A DNA stretch of 64,000 nucleotides from Calidifontibacillus oryziterrae (GCF_000331575.1 NZ_ANOK01000005.1:186001-250000), one strand, 5' to 3'; counted from the first letter of the stretch, positions 9,117 through 18,924 are shown. A program made the numbers and translations. Notes: generated by a model from the sequence alone, not told the origin.

Positions 9117-9419
9117 ATGCTTTGCGAGTTGAAAATTTTGGCATTTCAATTCAAAGGACACGAATGGGAAGAACTAGCTAGATGCTGGGAAATTGCTGAG
9201 GATTCCGAAATTGTTAAGCAATTCATAATGTATAATTTAGGATCAAATGGTTTTAACAATAAGCAAATCAGGTACGATATTGAACAATTTTTACATGCAT
9301 TGATAAAAGAAGAGAGGAAGCTTGGGGACAATTATCATGTCTATGAAGCATTTTTAAAACTTAGTGACTCTTCACTGGCAAAATGGATTACAAACAACTT
9401 ATCTGAGTTGTGGACTTAA
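9117..9419 (+). CDS. hypothetical protein, about 100 residues
   Basis: The frame starts at ATG 9117 with AAAGGA about ten bases upstream and encodes a soluble, acidic, helix-rich protein (KGHEWEELARCWEIAEDSEI; later YHVYEAFLKLSDSSLAKWI). I do not recognise a family. A second open frame (8999-9181) overlaps its start in a different frame and may be the remains of a longer N-terminal part. The gene is convergent with rlmCD. It could be a fragment of an immunity-like protein, but nothing in the sequence proves this. Confidence 0.45.
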   Translation: MLCELKILAFQFKGHEWEELARCWEIAEDSEIVKQFIMYNLGSNGFNNKQIRYDIEQFLHALIKEERKLGDNYHVYEAFLKLSDSSLAKWITNNLSELWT

Positions 9420-9503
9420 ATCCTATTCGCTAATGGCATTTGATATATTTAACCATAATAAAAGGCACCTACATTTCTGCAGATGCCCTTTATCACAGCT
9501 AAA

Positions 9504-10934
9504 TTACAATTCCGCTGCTACTTCAATATTCATTTCTTTGCCTGTTTTTTCGTCTATATAGTCCTTTTGATATAGCACTACACAGCACTCAACGTGGCTT
9601 GTATGCGGAAACATATCCACTGGCTGCACTTCAACTGTTTGAAAGCCGCCGTCCTCTAATATTCGCAAATCACGTGCTAATGTACCTGGGTTGCAAGATA
9701 CATATACAACCCGCTTCGGCTTCATTGCAATGATAGTATCTAATAGCTCGACGTCACAGCCTTTACGTGGCGGATCGACTACAATCACATCAGCCTTAAT
9801 CCCATTCTTATACCAATTAGGGATCACTTCCTCTGCTTTCCCTACCGCAAATTCAACATTTTCAATACCGTTCAGTTTTGCATTACGCTTAGCATCTTCG
9901 ATTGCCTCAGGCACAATTTCCACACCGTAAACGCTTTTAGCTTTTTGCGCGAGAAATAACGAGATTGTTCCGATGCCACAGTAGGCGTCAATGACAGTTT
10001 CTACGCCAGTAAGTTCCGCATATTGTAACGCTTTATCATATAAAACCTTTGTTTGCTCAGGATTCACTTGATAAAAAGACCGTGCGGAAATCGCAAACTT
10101 TATATCACCAATGGAATCATATAAATATTCCTCACCCGCAAGCACTTTTGTTTGTTCTCCAAAAATAACATTTGTACGCTTAGTATTGATGTTTTGAATT
10201 ATAGATTTAACCTGTGGGAATGCTTCCAGTATCTCTTTAATTATTTTACCTTTATGAGGAAGTTCTTCTGTTCGTGTAATTAACACAACCATGACGTCCT
10301 GAGACTGTCTACCGTACCTAGTGACAATATGGCGAAGAATTCCTTGATGTGTTTGTTCGTTATAGGCTGGTATGCCATATTTCTCAGCAATCGTGCGCAC
10401 CCCTTGAACAATGCGGTCATTTGCTTCTGCTTGAATCAAACACTCTTCCATATTAATAATCGTGTGGCTACGTTGCTGATAAAAACCAGCCACAAGCCCA
10501 CCTTCCCTTTCACCAACTGGAACCTGGGATTTATTTCGGTAGCGCCACGGCTCGCTCATTCCTAAAACTGGATGAACTTTCACATTTTCTAATCGCCCAA
10601 TTCTATTTAACACTTCCTGAACTTGTTTTTGTTTAAATATAAGCTGTGCCTCATACTTTAGATGTTGAAGCTGACAACCACCACACTGTTTATAGATGGG
10701 GCATGGTGGCTCGACTCGCTCAGGACTTCGCTCATTTAGCTCAACAATTCGCCCATAACCATAGCCCTTATTTACTTTTACCACTTTTATTTGGGCCCGT
10801 TCCCCCGGAAGTCCGTTTGGAACAAATACCGGAAATCCCTCAATTTTAGCGACACCAGCGCCATCATGTGTTAAATCTACGAATGTAGCCTCCACTATTT
10901 CGTTTTTTTGAATGGGAGCTTGTTGTTTTGCCAT
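9504..10934 (-). CDS. rlmCD: 23S rRNA (uracil-C5)-methyltransferase RlmCD
   Basis: This 476-residue RumA/TrmA-family enzyme methylates uracil at C5 in 23S rRNA using SAM; in Bacillus one protein (YefA) modifies two sites. An N-terminal TRAM domain (about 5-70) is followed by iron-sulfur ligands C78, C84 and C87 in [10 protein letters not shown]. The SAM site is [13 protein letters not shown] near 315, then [10 protein letters not shown], and the catalytic cysteine is in [14 protein letters not shown] near 412. It starts [20 protein letters not shown]. Its position next to dgkB matches B. subtilis. About 310 bp separates the two genes, and a terminator for dgkB lies in this gap, so rlmCD probably has its own promoter. 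Confidence 0.93.
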   Translation of the reverse strand: MAKQQAPIQKNEIVEATFVDLTHDGAGVAKIEGFPVFVPNGLPGERAQIKVVKVNKGYGYGRIVELNERSPERVEPPCPIYKQCGGCQLQHLKYEAQLIFKQKQVQEVLNRIGRLENVKVHPVLGMSEPWRYRNKSQVPVGEREGGLVAGFYQQRSHTIINMEECLIQAEANDRIVQGVRTIAEKYGIPAYNEQTHQGILRHIVTRYGRQSQDVMVVLITRTEELPHKGKIIKEILEAFPQVKSIIQNINTKRTNVIFGEQTKVLAGEEYLYDSIGDIKFAISARSFYQVNPEQTKVLYDKALQYAELTGVETVIDAYCGIGTISLFLAQKAKSVYGVEIVPEAIEDAKRNAKLNGIENVEFAVGKAEEVIPNWYKNGIKADVIVVDPPRKGCDVELLDTIIAMKPKRVVYVSCNPGTLARDLRILEDGGFQTVEVQPVDMFPHTSHVECCVVLYQKDYIDEKTGKEMNIEVAAEL

Positions 10935-11010
10935 ATCATTCTTCCTCTTTACATTTTTTGTCTTTTAATGAAATCAGATTAACCGTTGCAAACCGTCCAA
11001 TTCAGTACAT

Positions 11011-11052
11011 CTGAACCTCTCACGACTAAAGTAAAAGTCACGGGTGTCCTAG
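11011..11052. repeat. short copy of a dispersed intergenic element
   Basis: CTGAACCTCT, then CTAAAG, then CACGGGTGT and CCTAG occur here in the same order as in the larger element at 56765-56960 (CTGAACCTCT, CTAAAG, CACGGGTGT, TCTGG). The rest of the 313-bp rlmCD-dgkB gap holds only the dgkB terminator. Confidence 0.4.
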
Positions 11053-11099
11053 AATATTTTATAAAAAATTCTCATGTAAAAATTGAACTTCATATATCG

Positions 11100-11130
11100 A
11101 AAAAAGGCAAACCATTGCTACTGGTTTACC
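11100..11130 (-). terminator. intrinsic terminator downstream of dgkB
   Basis: On the minus strand GGTAAACCA and TGGTTTGCC (one G-U pair) enclose a 7-base loop and run into TTTTTT. It lies about 120 bp after the dgkB stop. Confidence 0.7.
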
Positions 11131-11247
11131 CCCATTTTACCATTTTAAAATTCTTGACATGAAACTGGGTTGCCCTAACTTTTAAGAAACCATCCGATTA
11201 ACTTTCGCAATATCTATCCTCCAACTTTACCAAACCAGTACTTTACT

Positions 11248-12135
11248 CTAATCCTTTGGTACAAAAATTTCAATATGCTGATATAAATTAGTAAATTCTG
11301 CTGGCAAAATTCCACCATATTCACCATCAAGGTTCAACTGTACTTTTTCCTCAGAGGTCACTTTAATTCGGTTCGCTTTTGTATAAATAACTAACTCATC
11401 ATTTAAATGTTCGCCTCGTAAAGCCAAAGTAGCAATTCGTACAAAATCAGCCATTGTTGATTTTTTTAAAATAAGAAAGTCAAACATTCCATCGTCTAAT
11501 GCTGCTTTAGGTGCCAGCTTTTCAAAACCACCAACAGAGTTCGTATTAGAAACTAAAAATAGCATTACTTCGCCTTCAAATAGTTTGCCATCATATTCAA
11601 TTCTTACAGGAGACGGCTTCAATGTTGGAAGCATTTCTACACCTTTAATATAATAAGCAAGCTGCCCCAAAACAGTCTTCAATTTACTTGGCACTTCGTA
11701 CGTTAGTTCCGTAATCCGTCCGCCACCAGCAATATTGATAAAATATTGGTCATTCATTTTTCCAATATCAATTTTTTTTGAATATCCATCTGTTATTATT
11801 TCACACGCCTTATCAATTGATCTATTTGCGTGAATCGCTCTTGCAAAATCATTTGTAGTCCCAACAGGAATGACCCCAAGCTTTGGACGTACTACATGTT
11901 CAGCTAATCCATTGACGACTTCATTAATTGTTCCATCTCCACCTGCTGCAATAACGACGTCAAACCCACGCTCAGTAGCTTGCCTAGCTGCTTCAATTGC
12001 ATCTCCAGGACCTTTCGTTGCATGGCATGATGTTTCATAGCCCGCTAATTCAAGCTTATTAAGCACATCAGGTAAATACCGTCTGAAAATTTCTCTCCCA
12101 GCAGTTGGATTATAAATTATACGTGCTTTTTGCAT
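11248..12135 (-). CDS. dgkB: diacylglycerol kinase DgkB
   Basis: This soluble lipid kinase phosphorylates diacylglycerol to phosphatidic acid, recycling the by-product of lipoteichoic acid synthesis at the membrane face. The start MQKARIIYNPTAGREIF is typical. GGDGT is at residues 65-69 (nucleotide site), followed by GVIPVGTTNDFAR and later LVSNTNSVGGFEKLAP and LDGE. I chose the ATG at 12135 (AGGATGG seven bases upstream) over a TTG two codons earlier; this gives 295 residues. In B. subtilis dgkB (yerQ) follows gatCAB fairly closely; here 31 kb of other genes intervene, which marks the left border of the accessory interval. Confidence 0.93.
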   Translation of the reverse strand: MQKARIIYNPTAGREIFRRYLPDVLNKLELAGYETSCHATKGPGDAIEAARQATERGFDVVIAAGGDGTINEVVNGLAEHVVRPKLGVIPVGTTNDFARAIHANRSIDKACEIITDGYSKKIDIGKMNDQYFINIAGGGRITELTYEVPSKLKTVLGQLAYYIKGVEMLPTLKPSPVRIEYDGKLFEGEVMLFLVSNTNSVGGFEKLAPKAALDDGMFDFLILKKSTMADFVRIATLALRGEHLNDELVIYTKANRIKVTSEEKVQLNLDGEYGGILPAEFTNLYQHIEIFVPKD

Positions 12136-12141
12136 GAACAA

Positions 12142-12840
12142 CCCATCCTACCATAATATGAATTCAATTCCACTATTTAACATGATAACGAAAATTATTT
12201 GATTAAGCAATTAGGAACTATACGGGAAAAAGAAGCCGCTAATAAATTACCCAACTCACTTTAAAAGTTAATCTGGGTGTCTCCTGCTTTACCCATTCTG
12301 TTACCACTACTGATCCACCAATGACTTAAATTCAAATTTCGTTCTATCCATTGACTTGGAAAGTTTGTCGTTGTTATGCTTTCGAACGAGAATAATGTTC
12401 TAAGCTGTTTTATAGTAATTGAATTGTGCAAATTAAGGCTTTTGAAATAAGTTACGGACATACGTTCCGCTATTTTCGAAAAATGGTTGGAATATTAATT
12501 TTAGCGGACATAGAATTCCTTATTCGCTTGTTCAGACGCTATTTTCGTATGATTTTTATTAAATAACGGATGTGGTGTACGCATAAACAGATTATTATGT
12601 AGTATTCCATTAAATAACGGATCTGGTGTCCTTATTATCAACTTGTTAATTAGTATTTCAGCAATAACTTGTTAATTAGTATTTCAGCAATTATGATCTG
12701 GCGTCTGCAAAAACAGCTGGGAAATGTCAGCTTCGAGGCGCCCAGCTTTTGGGTCCGACTCTAGTGTTCACTAATAATCCATTTCTCAAATTTCTAGAAA
12801 TCCAAATAAAATGTACAAGATTTCCTTATTAAAAATAAAA
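12142..12840. other. gene-free stretch with degenerate repeats
   Basis: No credible gene is seen. A 66-codon minus frame (12261-12461) has no ribosome site or recognisable motif. From about 12560 two units begin TTAAATAACGGAT.TGGTGT, some 50 bp apart. A 26-bp stretch containing ACTTGTTAATTAGTATTTCA is then repeated directly at about 12642 and 12668. Scattered GCGGACATAG/TTCCGCTATTTTCG words resemble dispersed intergenic elements of Bacillus chromosomes. Confidence 0.5.
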
Positions 12841-12844
12841 ATTT

Positions 12845-12921
12845 AAAACGCATGGATTTAAATTTTATCTGTATTGAACCAAAAATTAAACTTTGAGGTT
12901 CAACTAAAATCCATGCGTTTT
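12845..12921. terminator. two-tier hairpin terminator downstream of the liv operon
   Basis: The outer arms AAAACGCATGGATTT and AAATCCATGCGTTTT enclose inner arms TTGAACC and GGTTCAA. T-rich sequence follows on both strands (GCGTTTTTT on plus; GCGTTTTAAATTTTTATTTTT on minus). It should end liv transcription and could act in both directions. Confidence 0.65.
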
Positions 12922-12924
12922 TTA

Positions 12925-13086
12925 TCTGTTTATGAATGCCATAAATCAGCTTCTTTACCACTGGCATCTTCGATCAATTCTGTTTATGAATGCCCTAAAT
13001 CAGCTTCTTTAATACTGGCATCTTCGATCAATTCTGTTTATGAATGCCCTAAATAAGCTTCTTTAATACTAGTATCCTCAATTAAT
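12925..13086. repeat. 54-bp tandem repeat derived from the livF 3' end
   Basis: Three copies start at 12925, 12979 and 13033, exactly 54 bp apart. The third copy contains the last 17 codons and stop of livF. The two outer copies lie beyond the stop and, read in the livF frame, would still encode near-identical tails (LIEDASIKEADLGHS and LIEDASGKEADLWHS), each with its own stop. This is a recent local amplification of coding sequence downstream of its gene. Confidence 0.9.
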
Positions 13087-13748
13087 TGAGAGGCTGGACC
13101 TTCGACTACAACTTTACCGGTTTCTAAAACGTAACCGTAGTCAGCAATTTTTAATGCTTGTCGTGCATTTTGTTCCACGATTAATACCGTTGTCCCCGAC
13201 TCGCGAATTTCTTTTACAATCTTGAAAATATCTTGAACAATAAGCGGAGCCAGCCCCATTGAAGGTTCATCTAATAATAACAGCTTTGGTTTTGACATTA
13301 GCGCCCTTGCAATCGCAAGCATTTGCTGCTGTCCACCAGAAAGTGTGCCGCCTAATTGACCTTTCCGCTCTCGTAAAATTGGAAAACGATCCATTACCAT
13401 TTCTAAATCATCCTTGACCCCATTATCGTTACGATGATAAGCGCCCATTTCTAAGTTTTCAAGAACAGTCATTGTCGTTAAGATTGCTCGGCCTTCAGGA
13501 ACAAGGGCAATTCCCTTTCGAACTAATTGATACGGCTGCAACTTTGTAATTTCTTCATCATAGAAAAATATTTTCCCCTCTCTTGGCTTGAGCAAACCAC
13601 TTATCGTGTTCATTGTCGTCGTTTTTCCTGCTCCATTTGCACCAAGAATCGTAACAATACTTCCTTCTTTTACATGTAACGATACATTTTTTAACGCTTG
13701 AATATTTCCGTAATACGTGCATATCTCTTGAACCTTAAGCAAGCTCAT
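13038..13748 (-). CDS. livF: LIV-type ABC transporter ATP-binding protein LivF
   Basis: This is the second ATPase of a branched-chain-amino-acid-type importer, 236 residues from the ATG at 13748. That start has GAGGAGG just upstream and gives the normal LivF length. Walker A is GANGAGKTT, the signature is LSGGQQQ and Walker B is LLLLDEPSMGL with the LivF-typical GLAP following. The ATG lies inside the end of livG (14-bp overlap), so the two are translationally coupled. The C-terminal coding end is duplicated downstream. The substrate may be branched-chain amino acids or another small amide or urea-like compound, since this family covers all of these. Confidence 0.92.
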   Translation of the reverse strand: MSLLKVQEICTYYGNIQALKNVSLHVKEGSIVTILGANGAGKTTTMNTISGLLKPREGKIFFYDEEITKLQPYQLVRKGIALVPEGRAILTTMTVLENLEMGAYHRNDNGVKDDLEMVMDRFPILRERKGQLGGTLSGGQQQMLAIARALMSKPKLLLLDEPSMGLAPLIVQDIFKIVKEIRESGTTVLIVEQNARQALKIADYGYVLETGKVVVEGPASQLIEDTSIKEAYLGHS

Positions 13749-14508
13749 CCGCCTCCTCTCGACCAAGATAAGCCTCAATAACTACAGGATCATTTTGTAT
13801 TTCTGTTGGTGTTCCTTCGGCAATCTTTTCTCCAAAATTCAGAACTGCGATTCGGTCACAAGCCTTCATGACAAGGGGCATATCATGCTCAATTAATAAA
13901 ATTGTATAACCTTTACTTTTAATGAGCTTGACAAGTTCTAATAAATCGTTAGTTTCCTTCTCATTCATTCCCGCTGCAGGTTCATCAAGTAGTAATAGTT
14001 TAGGAGAACTCGCTAACGCTCGGGCAATTTCTAATCTTCTTTGCTGTCCGTATGCTAAATTCTCAGCAGCTGTATCTTTTAAATCTAGCAAACCAACAAG
14101 CTCGAGAAGCTCCTCTGCCTTTTCCTTTACTACTTTCTCCTCCTGCTTTTGACCTTTTGTTCGGAATACACTCCGCCATACGCCTGCTTTTGTACGACAG
14201 TGCGTACCCACCATAACATTCTCAATAACGGTCATTTGCTGGAATAAACGGATATTTTGGAACGTCCGACAAATTCCTTTCTCTGTTATTTGATGGGGCT
14301 TAAGTCCAGTTATTTTTTCATTAAAAAACAAGATTTCCCCCGAAGTTGGCGGAAACATAGCTGTTATGCAGTTAAACATCGTCGTTTTCCCAGCACCATT
14401 TGGCCCAATCAAACCAAAAACTTGTCCTTCTTCAATTGAGAACGAAACATTTGATAACGCTTGAAGACCACCGAAGCTTTTTCGTATTTGTTTTACTTCA
14501 AGAACCAT
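13735..14508 (-). CDS. livG: LIV-type ABC transporter ATP-binding protein LivG
   Basis: First ATPase of the importer, 257 residues. Walker A is GPNGAGKTT, the signature region is NLAYGQQRRLEIARAL (the LivG-type YGQQR variant) and Walker B is LLLLDEPAAGMN. The C-terminal EGTPTEIQNDPVVIEAYLG is characteristic of LivG. It overlaps the end of livM by 11 bp and the start of livF by 14 bp, which shows a tight operon livH-livM-livG-livF. The start is an ATG with a G-rich site (GGGGGG). Confidence 0.93.
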   Translation of the reverse strand: MVLEVKQIRKSFGGLQALSNVSFSIEEGQVFGLIGPNGAGKTTMFNCITAMFPPTSGEILFFNEKITGLKPHQITEKGICRTFQNIRLFQQMTVIENVMVGTHCRTKAGVWRSVFRTKGQKQEEKVVKEKAEELLELVGLLDLKDTAAENLAYGQQRRLEIARALASSPKLLLLDEPAAGMNEKETNDLLELVKLIKSKGYTILLIEHDMPLVMKACDRIAVLNFGEKIAEGTPTEIQNDPVVIEAYLGREEADELA

Positions 14509-15478
14509 GTCCCGCCCCCCTATTAACAGATTTCACTTGCTTTCTTTGCTTTGCCTTTTTAAACCACCCTAGAACATTTGCATCCAAAATACCTTGCGGT
14601 CTAAACGCCATCATTGCTACTAAAATTGCACCATAAATCATAAAACGATAGTCAGCAATGAATCGCAAAAATTCTGGCATTGATGTTAGGAATGCAGCAC
14701 CAAAGACTGGACCCCAAATAATATCGCTTCCACCAAATACAGCAAAAATTAAAATTTCTACTGCCCGATGATACGAAAAATCAGCTGGGCTAATATAAGC
14801 TGTTACATGCGCATATAACGCTCCTGCAAATCCTGAGATCATTGCTCCTTGAACAAATGCTAAAATTTTATAATATGTAATGTTTACACCCATTGCTTCT
14901 GTAGCTCGTTCATCCATTTTGATCGCTGCAAAAGCCCGACCAACCCGCGAATGATTTTGTCTCATAAAAAACCATAGCAAAATGCTTACAATCAAAAGTA
15001 ATAATAGAAAGACTGATAGACTGATAAATTGATTGTTTCGTAATCCTAAGTTAGCTGGTTCTATTCCCCATTGCTTTACTGTTGCTAAAATTTCACGGCC
15101 CATGTGAGGAATTCCCGAAATCCCTATTGCACCACTTGTTATCGATTCCCAATTGATGAAAAGAACACGGATAACCTCACCGAATCCTAGTGTTGCGATT
15201 GCTAAAAACACTCCTTGCAACCTCAATGTTGGTAAGCCTACTAATAATCCGACAGCACCAGCAACTATTGATCCCAATAATATTCCTACAACAATCGGCA
15301 CATCATACTGAAGAGTAAGGATCGCAGAAGTGTAGGCTCCAATACCCATAAAGCCAGCATTTCCTAATGAAATCTGTCCTGTTGCTAATGTAATATACAT
15401 ACTGATTCCTAGAATAATGTTAATGAGTACGAAAGAGGCCACCTGTAAATAATATGGATTAATCATACTTTCTAACAT
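14498..15478 (-). CDS. livM: LIV-type ABC transporter permease LivM
   Basis: This integral membrane permease of 326 residues has about 9-10 membrane segments. The LivM/UrtC family start is QVASFVLINIILGISMYITL, followed by the typical ATGQISLGNAGFMGIGAYT. The coupling segment contains GRAFAAIKMDERATEAMGVN, which contacts the ATPases. The ATG at 15478 was chosen because AAGGCGGTG precedes it and it begins just 4 bp after the livH stop; a longer upstream frame overlaps livH without support. It ends FRPQGI-like, then a basic tail. Confidence 0.92.
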   Translation of the reverse strand: MLESMINPYYLQVASFVLINIILGISMYITLATGQISLGNAGFMGIGAYTSAILTLQYDVPIVVGILLGSIVAGAVGLLVGLPTLRLQGVFLAIATLGFGEVIRVLFINWESITSGAIGISGIPHMGREILATVKQWGIEPANLGLRNNQFISLSVFLLLLLIVSILLWFFMRQNHSRVGRAFAAIKMDERATEAMGVNITYYKILAFVQGAMISGFAGALYAHVTAYISPADFSYHRAVEILIFAVFGGSDIIWGPVFGAAFLTSMPEFLRFIADYRFMIYGAILVAMMAFRPQGILDANVLGWFKKAKQRKQVKSVNRGAGHGS

Positions 15479-15482
15479 TCTA

Positions 15483-16367
15483 TCACCGCCTTGCCTCTGG
15501 AATCGCCGAACCAAACAGGCCTTGTGGGCGAACTAATAGAATGATAATAATTGCAATAAAAGCTATGGCATCACGATATCCTGAATCTCCAAACGCAACG
15601 ACAAACGTTTCGGATAACCCTAAAATTAAGCCACCAACCATTGCTCCTCGTACACTACCCATACCGCCTAAAATAATAATGGCAAGCCCCTTTAATCCCA
15701 TCGAAAGTCCCATTTGCGGTGTAACAGAATTAAATGCCATTCCAACTAGAATCCCGGCAATTCCTCCCATTGCTGATGCAAGAATTACCGTAAAAGTAAT
15801 CATTCGTTTTGTATCAACCCCAAGTAGGCTAGCTGCAGCTAAATTTTCTGCACTTGCACGCAACCCTTTTCCTGCCTTTGTTTTTGATAGCCAATAAGAT
15901 AGTCCCATCATCAAAATTACAGCTATAACAAAAATAACGATTTGCACGACATAAATCGTTATTGAACCAACTTGAATACTAATTTCGGAAAAAGACGTAC
16001 GGAATGGATGATTCCCAGCTCCAAATAAATGATGGGCTAGATTTTCGAGAAAAATAGATACCCCTATGGTACTTATAAGAGGAGCAAGGTGTGAAACACC
16101 TTGCTTTCCACGAAGTGGCCTTAATGCAAATCTTTCCAAAAAGTATCCCATAACACCAGTTACGGCAATAGCAATTAAAAAGGCAATCCATAAAGGCCAT
16201 TCAAAAGTATGAGTAATAAGCACTCCCATAAAGGCACCGAACATAAAGATTTCTCCGTGTGACATATTGATTATATTTAGAACACCAAATACTAACGTGT
16301 ATCCTAAAGCTACAATCGCATAAATACTGCCAAGCGTTATGCCGTTAATTAATTGCTCTAAAAACAT
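15483..16367 (-). CDS. livH: LIV-type ABC transporter permease LivH
   Basis: First permease of the importer, 294 residues, about 8 membrane segments. The opening FLEQLINGITLGSIYAIVAL and VFGVLNIINMSHGEIFMFGA are LivH hallmarks. The coupling helix has GKGLRASAENLAAASLLGVD, and the C-terminus ends LLVRPQGLFG. It pairs with LivM in the membrane. It lies 136 bp downstream of the substrate-binding lipoprotein gene with no clear terminator between, so all five genes probably form one operon. Confidence 0.93.
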   Translation of the reverse strand: MFLEQLINGITLGSIYAIVALGYTLVFGVLNIINMSHGEIFMFGAFMGVLITHTFEWPLWIAFLIAIAVTGVMGYFLERFALRPLRGKQGVSHLAPLISTIGVSIFLENLAHHLFGAGNHPFRTSFSEISIQVGSITIYVVQIVIFVIAVILMMGLSYWLSKTKAGKGLRASAENLAAASLLGVDTKRMITFTVILASAMGGIAGILVGMAFNSVTPQMGLSMGLKGLAIIILGGMGSVRGAMVGGLILGLSETFVVAFGDSGYRDAIAFIAIIIILLVRPQGLFGSAIPEARR

Positions 16368-16503
16368 AAGCCGGTGCCTCTCCTTTCAGTTGTTTTTATT
16401 TGATAGATATCCATAAAAATAGTAATTTACCGATAAACGCTCTAACACTATTTTAGGACCATCTATCTTATAAAAATTATCTTTAAGTAACTAGTACTGA
16501 CAT

Positions 16504-17688
16504 TTATTCAAATAACTTAAATTCGCCACCATCAATGACTAAAACAGTTGGATCCATCACAATGTCACCATCTTGGTCAAAAGACATATTTCCAAGAACG
16601 CCTGGGAAGTCTTTTATGGCTGCCAATGCATCACGCACTTTGTCACGATCTGCTTCACCGGCATTTTTAATAGCTTCTGCTAGTAAATAAAAACCGTCAT
16701 AAGCTTGTGCTGCAAATTGATCTGGATCTTTTCCATAAGCATCTTTATATTTTTGAATAAACTCTTGAACTTTCGGATCATCTTTACCACTAAACCAAGG
16801 TGTTGCTACAATTAAACCGTTTGCTGCATCGCCAGCAATTGTAATTACTTCTGGTGAGTTAAATCCGTTTCCACCAACAAACGGAATATCAAGTCCCATT
16901 TTTCTAGCTTGGCTCATAATTACTGCACCTTCGTTATATAAAGCTGAGCAAAGAATTAAGTCAGGATTTAAATTTTTTATTTTTGTTAATTGAGCATTGT
17001 AATCAGATTGACCTTTTTGGAACGTTTCCTCTGTAAGAATATTTAAGCCCATTTCATTTGCAACTTGGTGCATTGTATCATAGCCTGACTTTGTAAACAC
17101 ATCGTCATTTCCATACATAATCGCTACATTTTTTACCCCATATTTTTCAACTGCTTTTTTAATCGAAGCTGGAATAGCCAAAGACTCAGGAATTGAATCT
17201 CGGAAAATATAATCACCAATTTGTGGAATTCCTTGCGCAGTAACGGACGTTCCCATTGTTGGCACTCCACTTAAATCTGCCTCTGGACCAACAACTTGCA
17301 TTTCAGTACTTAATGTAGGACCTAATAAAGCGGTTACATTTTCTGAGTTGATTAACTTTTGTGCAGCTGATAAGGCTTGTTCCTGCTTCCCTGCTGAATC
17401 TTCAATTAATACTTCAAGCTTTACTTCACCTTTTGTATTGATTTCTTCTAATGCTAACTTAACCCCATTTTTTATAGCTTCGCCATAACCAGCCCCAGAG
17501 CCAGTTATCCAAGAAATAACTCCAATTTTTGCTTCTACTGGTCCTGAAGCAGCTCCCTGTTCTGCCTCACCAGTAGGCTCGTCCGTTTGACCGCCGCTAG
17601 TAGTCGATTGATTGCCACCACCACAAGCAGCTAGAAACATCGCTAGCATTAATGTCATCGCTAGCATTAATCCTTTCATGTTTTTCAT
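16504..17688 (-). CDS. LIV-type ABC transporter substrate-binding lipoprotein
   Basis: This 394-residue protein has a lipoprotein signal (MKNMKGLMLAMTLMLAMFLAAC) with a lipobox cysteine at 22 and then a low-complexity G/S/T/E linker to about residue 52. The binding domain begins AKIGVISWITGSGAGYGEAI and continues GVKLALEEIN, typical of type I periplasmic-binding folds of the Leu/Ile/Val group (ANF-receptor-like). It captures substrate outside the membrane and hands it to LivH/LivM. The start is well supported by GGAGGGAGAAAG upstream. As first gene of the operon it is usually the most highly expressed. The actual ligand is not determined. Confidence 0.9.
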   Translation of the reverse strand: MKNMKGLMLAMTLMLAMFLAACGGGNQSTTSGGQTDEPTGEAEQGAASGPVEAKIGVISWITGSGAGYGEAIKNGVKLALEEINTKGEVKLEVLIEDSAGKQEQALSAAQKLINSENVTALLGPTLSTEMQVVGPEADLSGVPTMGTSVTAQGIPQIGDYIFRDSIPESLAIPASIKKAVEKYGVKNVAIMYGNDDVFTKSGYDTMHQVANEMGLNILTEETFQKGQSDYNAQLTKIKNLNPDLILCSALYNEGAVIMSQARKMGLDIPFVGGNGFNSPEVITIAGDAANGLIVATPWFSGKDDPKVQEFIQKYKDAYGKDPDQFAAQAYDGFYLLAEAIKNAGEADRDKVRDALAAIKDFPGVLGNMSFDQDGDIVMDPTVLVIDGGEFKLFE

Positions 17689-18243
17689 CTTTCTCCCTCC
17701 AAACCCTTGATTGTATAGTTATACTATCCTATTAAAATATATTATCTGAATTTTGTAAATAGTATTTATATTTATTTATTTCCAAAGTTTGATTTTATTC
17801 CCTGTAAATATATGGTTAATTCGTGACCGTTTTATTTCTTATTCAAGTCATCTTCTTATTGAAATTAATTTTGTAGTGTATCAATTGGAGTGTTATTTTT
17901 CTTTTTGTATAATGCTGATTTCATCTGATAAGTGGACTTTATTGTTTGTCATCTGGTTATGTGTTATTTTGCGTTCTGCATAAGGGTGATTCGATCTAAG
18001 ATTATGTGCATTTTTAAAAGAATAAATATAGGTTTTTTTAAACCTACCATTCTGGAGCGTGCCCTACTTTATTTCTTATTAATATAAGTGCTGATACCTA
18101 TTAATCAGACGATGACTACCAACTAGGAACCTATCCTAATTGATTTGTAATATTAAAATTTTAAAAATTACAAACAATTCACATGTTTTATTGATAATGA
18201 ATGATACTATTAGAATAACTAGAATTCGAAAGGATTGATCGTT
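17689..18243. other. intergenic region between liv operon and thioesterase gene
   Basis: The stretch is AT-rich and must contain the divergent promoters for the liv operon (minus) and the thioesterase (plus). A 64-codon plus frame at 17789 lacks a ribosome site and motifs, so I treat the stretch as non-coding. Confidence 0.5.
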
Positions 18244-18759
18244 ATGAATAGTACGAAACGGGTAAGTGAATCAAGGATTTTTAAATCTAGTCATGTTCTC
18301 CCACCGGATACAAATAATCATGGAACATTGTTTGGTGGCAAGCTAATGGCTTATATAGATGATGTAGCTGCTCTATCTGCCCGCAAGCATTCCCGCTTAA
18401 ACTGTGTAACAGCATCTACGGATTCAATCGACTTTCTTAAGCCCATCAAGGTTGATAGTGAAGTTTGTCTGGAAGCTTTTGTTACGTGGACACATACTAC
18501 CTCAATGGAGGTATTTGTTCGGGTAATAGCAGAAGATTTATTTACTGGTGAACGAATTGTATGTGCAACATCGTTTTTAACTTTTGTAGCTATTGGTGAG
18601 GATGGTAAGCCTACTGAGGTTCCAAAGGTAATTCCTGAAACAGAAGTAGAAAAATTCCTACACGAAACCGCATCTGCCCGTGCCGAAATTCGTAAAACTC
18701 GTAGAATTAACAGTAAACAGCTTGTCCAGAAGATTGGGTCAAAATTGTTGTGGGAATAA
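18244..18759 (+). CDS. acyl-CoA thioesterase, hotdog fold (YkhA-like)
   Basis: This 171-residue protein of the cytosolic acyl-CoA hydrolase family cleaves acyl-CoA to free acid and CoA. It has the hotdog signature PPDTNNHGTLFGGKLMAYID near residues 20-40, where the N and D/G residues shape the active site, and DFLKPIKVDSEVCLEAFVTW further on. The ATG at 18244 has GAAAGGA nine bases upstream; a TTG three codons earlier is less likely. It stands alone, with an intrinsic terminator at 18832-18859. B. subtilis YkhA is the likely counterpart. Confidence 0.9.
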   Translation: MNSTKRVSESRIFKSSHVLPPDTNNHGTLFGGKLMAYIDDVAALSARKHSRLNCVTASTDSIDFLKPIKVDSEVCLEAFVTWTHTTSMEVFVRVIAEDLFTGERIVCATSFLTFVAIGEDGKPTEVPKVIPETEVEKFLHETASARAEIRKTRRINSKQLVQKIGSKLLWE

Positions 18760-18831
18760 ATGTCAATCGAAATTGCGGAAAAGCACCTTGACCTGTTAAG
18801 CAAATAAATCTAAAGTACAGAAACATACAAG

Positions 18832-18859
18832 AAGGTTGAACTATACACAGATCAACCTT
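18832..18859 (+). terminator. intrinsic terminator of the thioesterase gene
   Basis: AAGGTTGA and TCAACCTT form an 8-bp stem with a 12-base loop, followed by TCTATCTTTATTT on the plus strand. Confidence 0.7.
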
Positions 18860-18924
18860 TCTATCTTTATTTATTCTTTTATTTGCGCAGTTATTCTTTT
18901 ATCTTCACGTGAAAATGATGTGTT

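Noticed and set aside
12261-12461. 66-codon minus frame as a transposase remnant
   Set aside because: No recognisable transposase motif, no inverted ends and no ribosome binding site.
17789-17983. 64-codon plus frame between livJ-type gene and thioesterase
   Set aside because: No ribosome site and no recognisable protein pattern.
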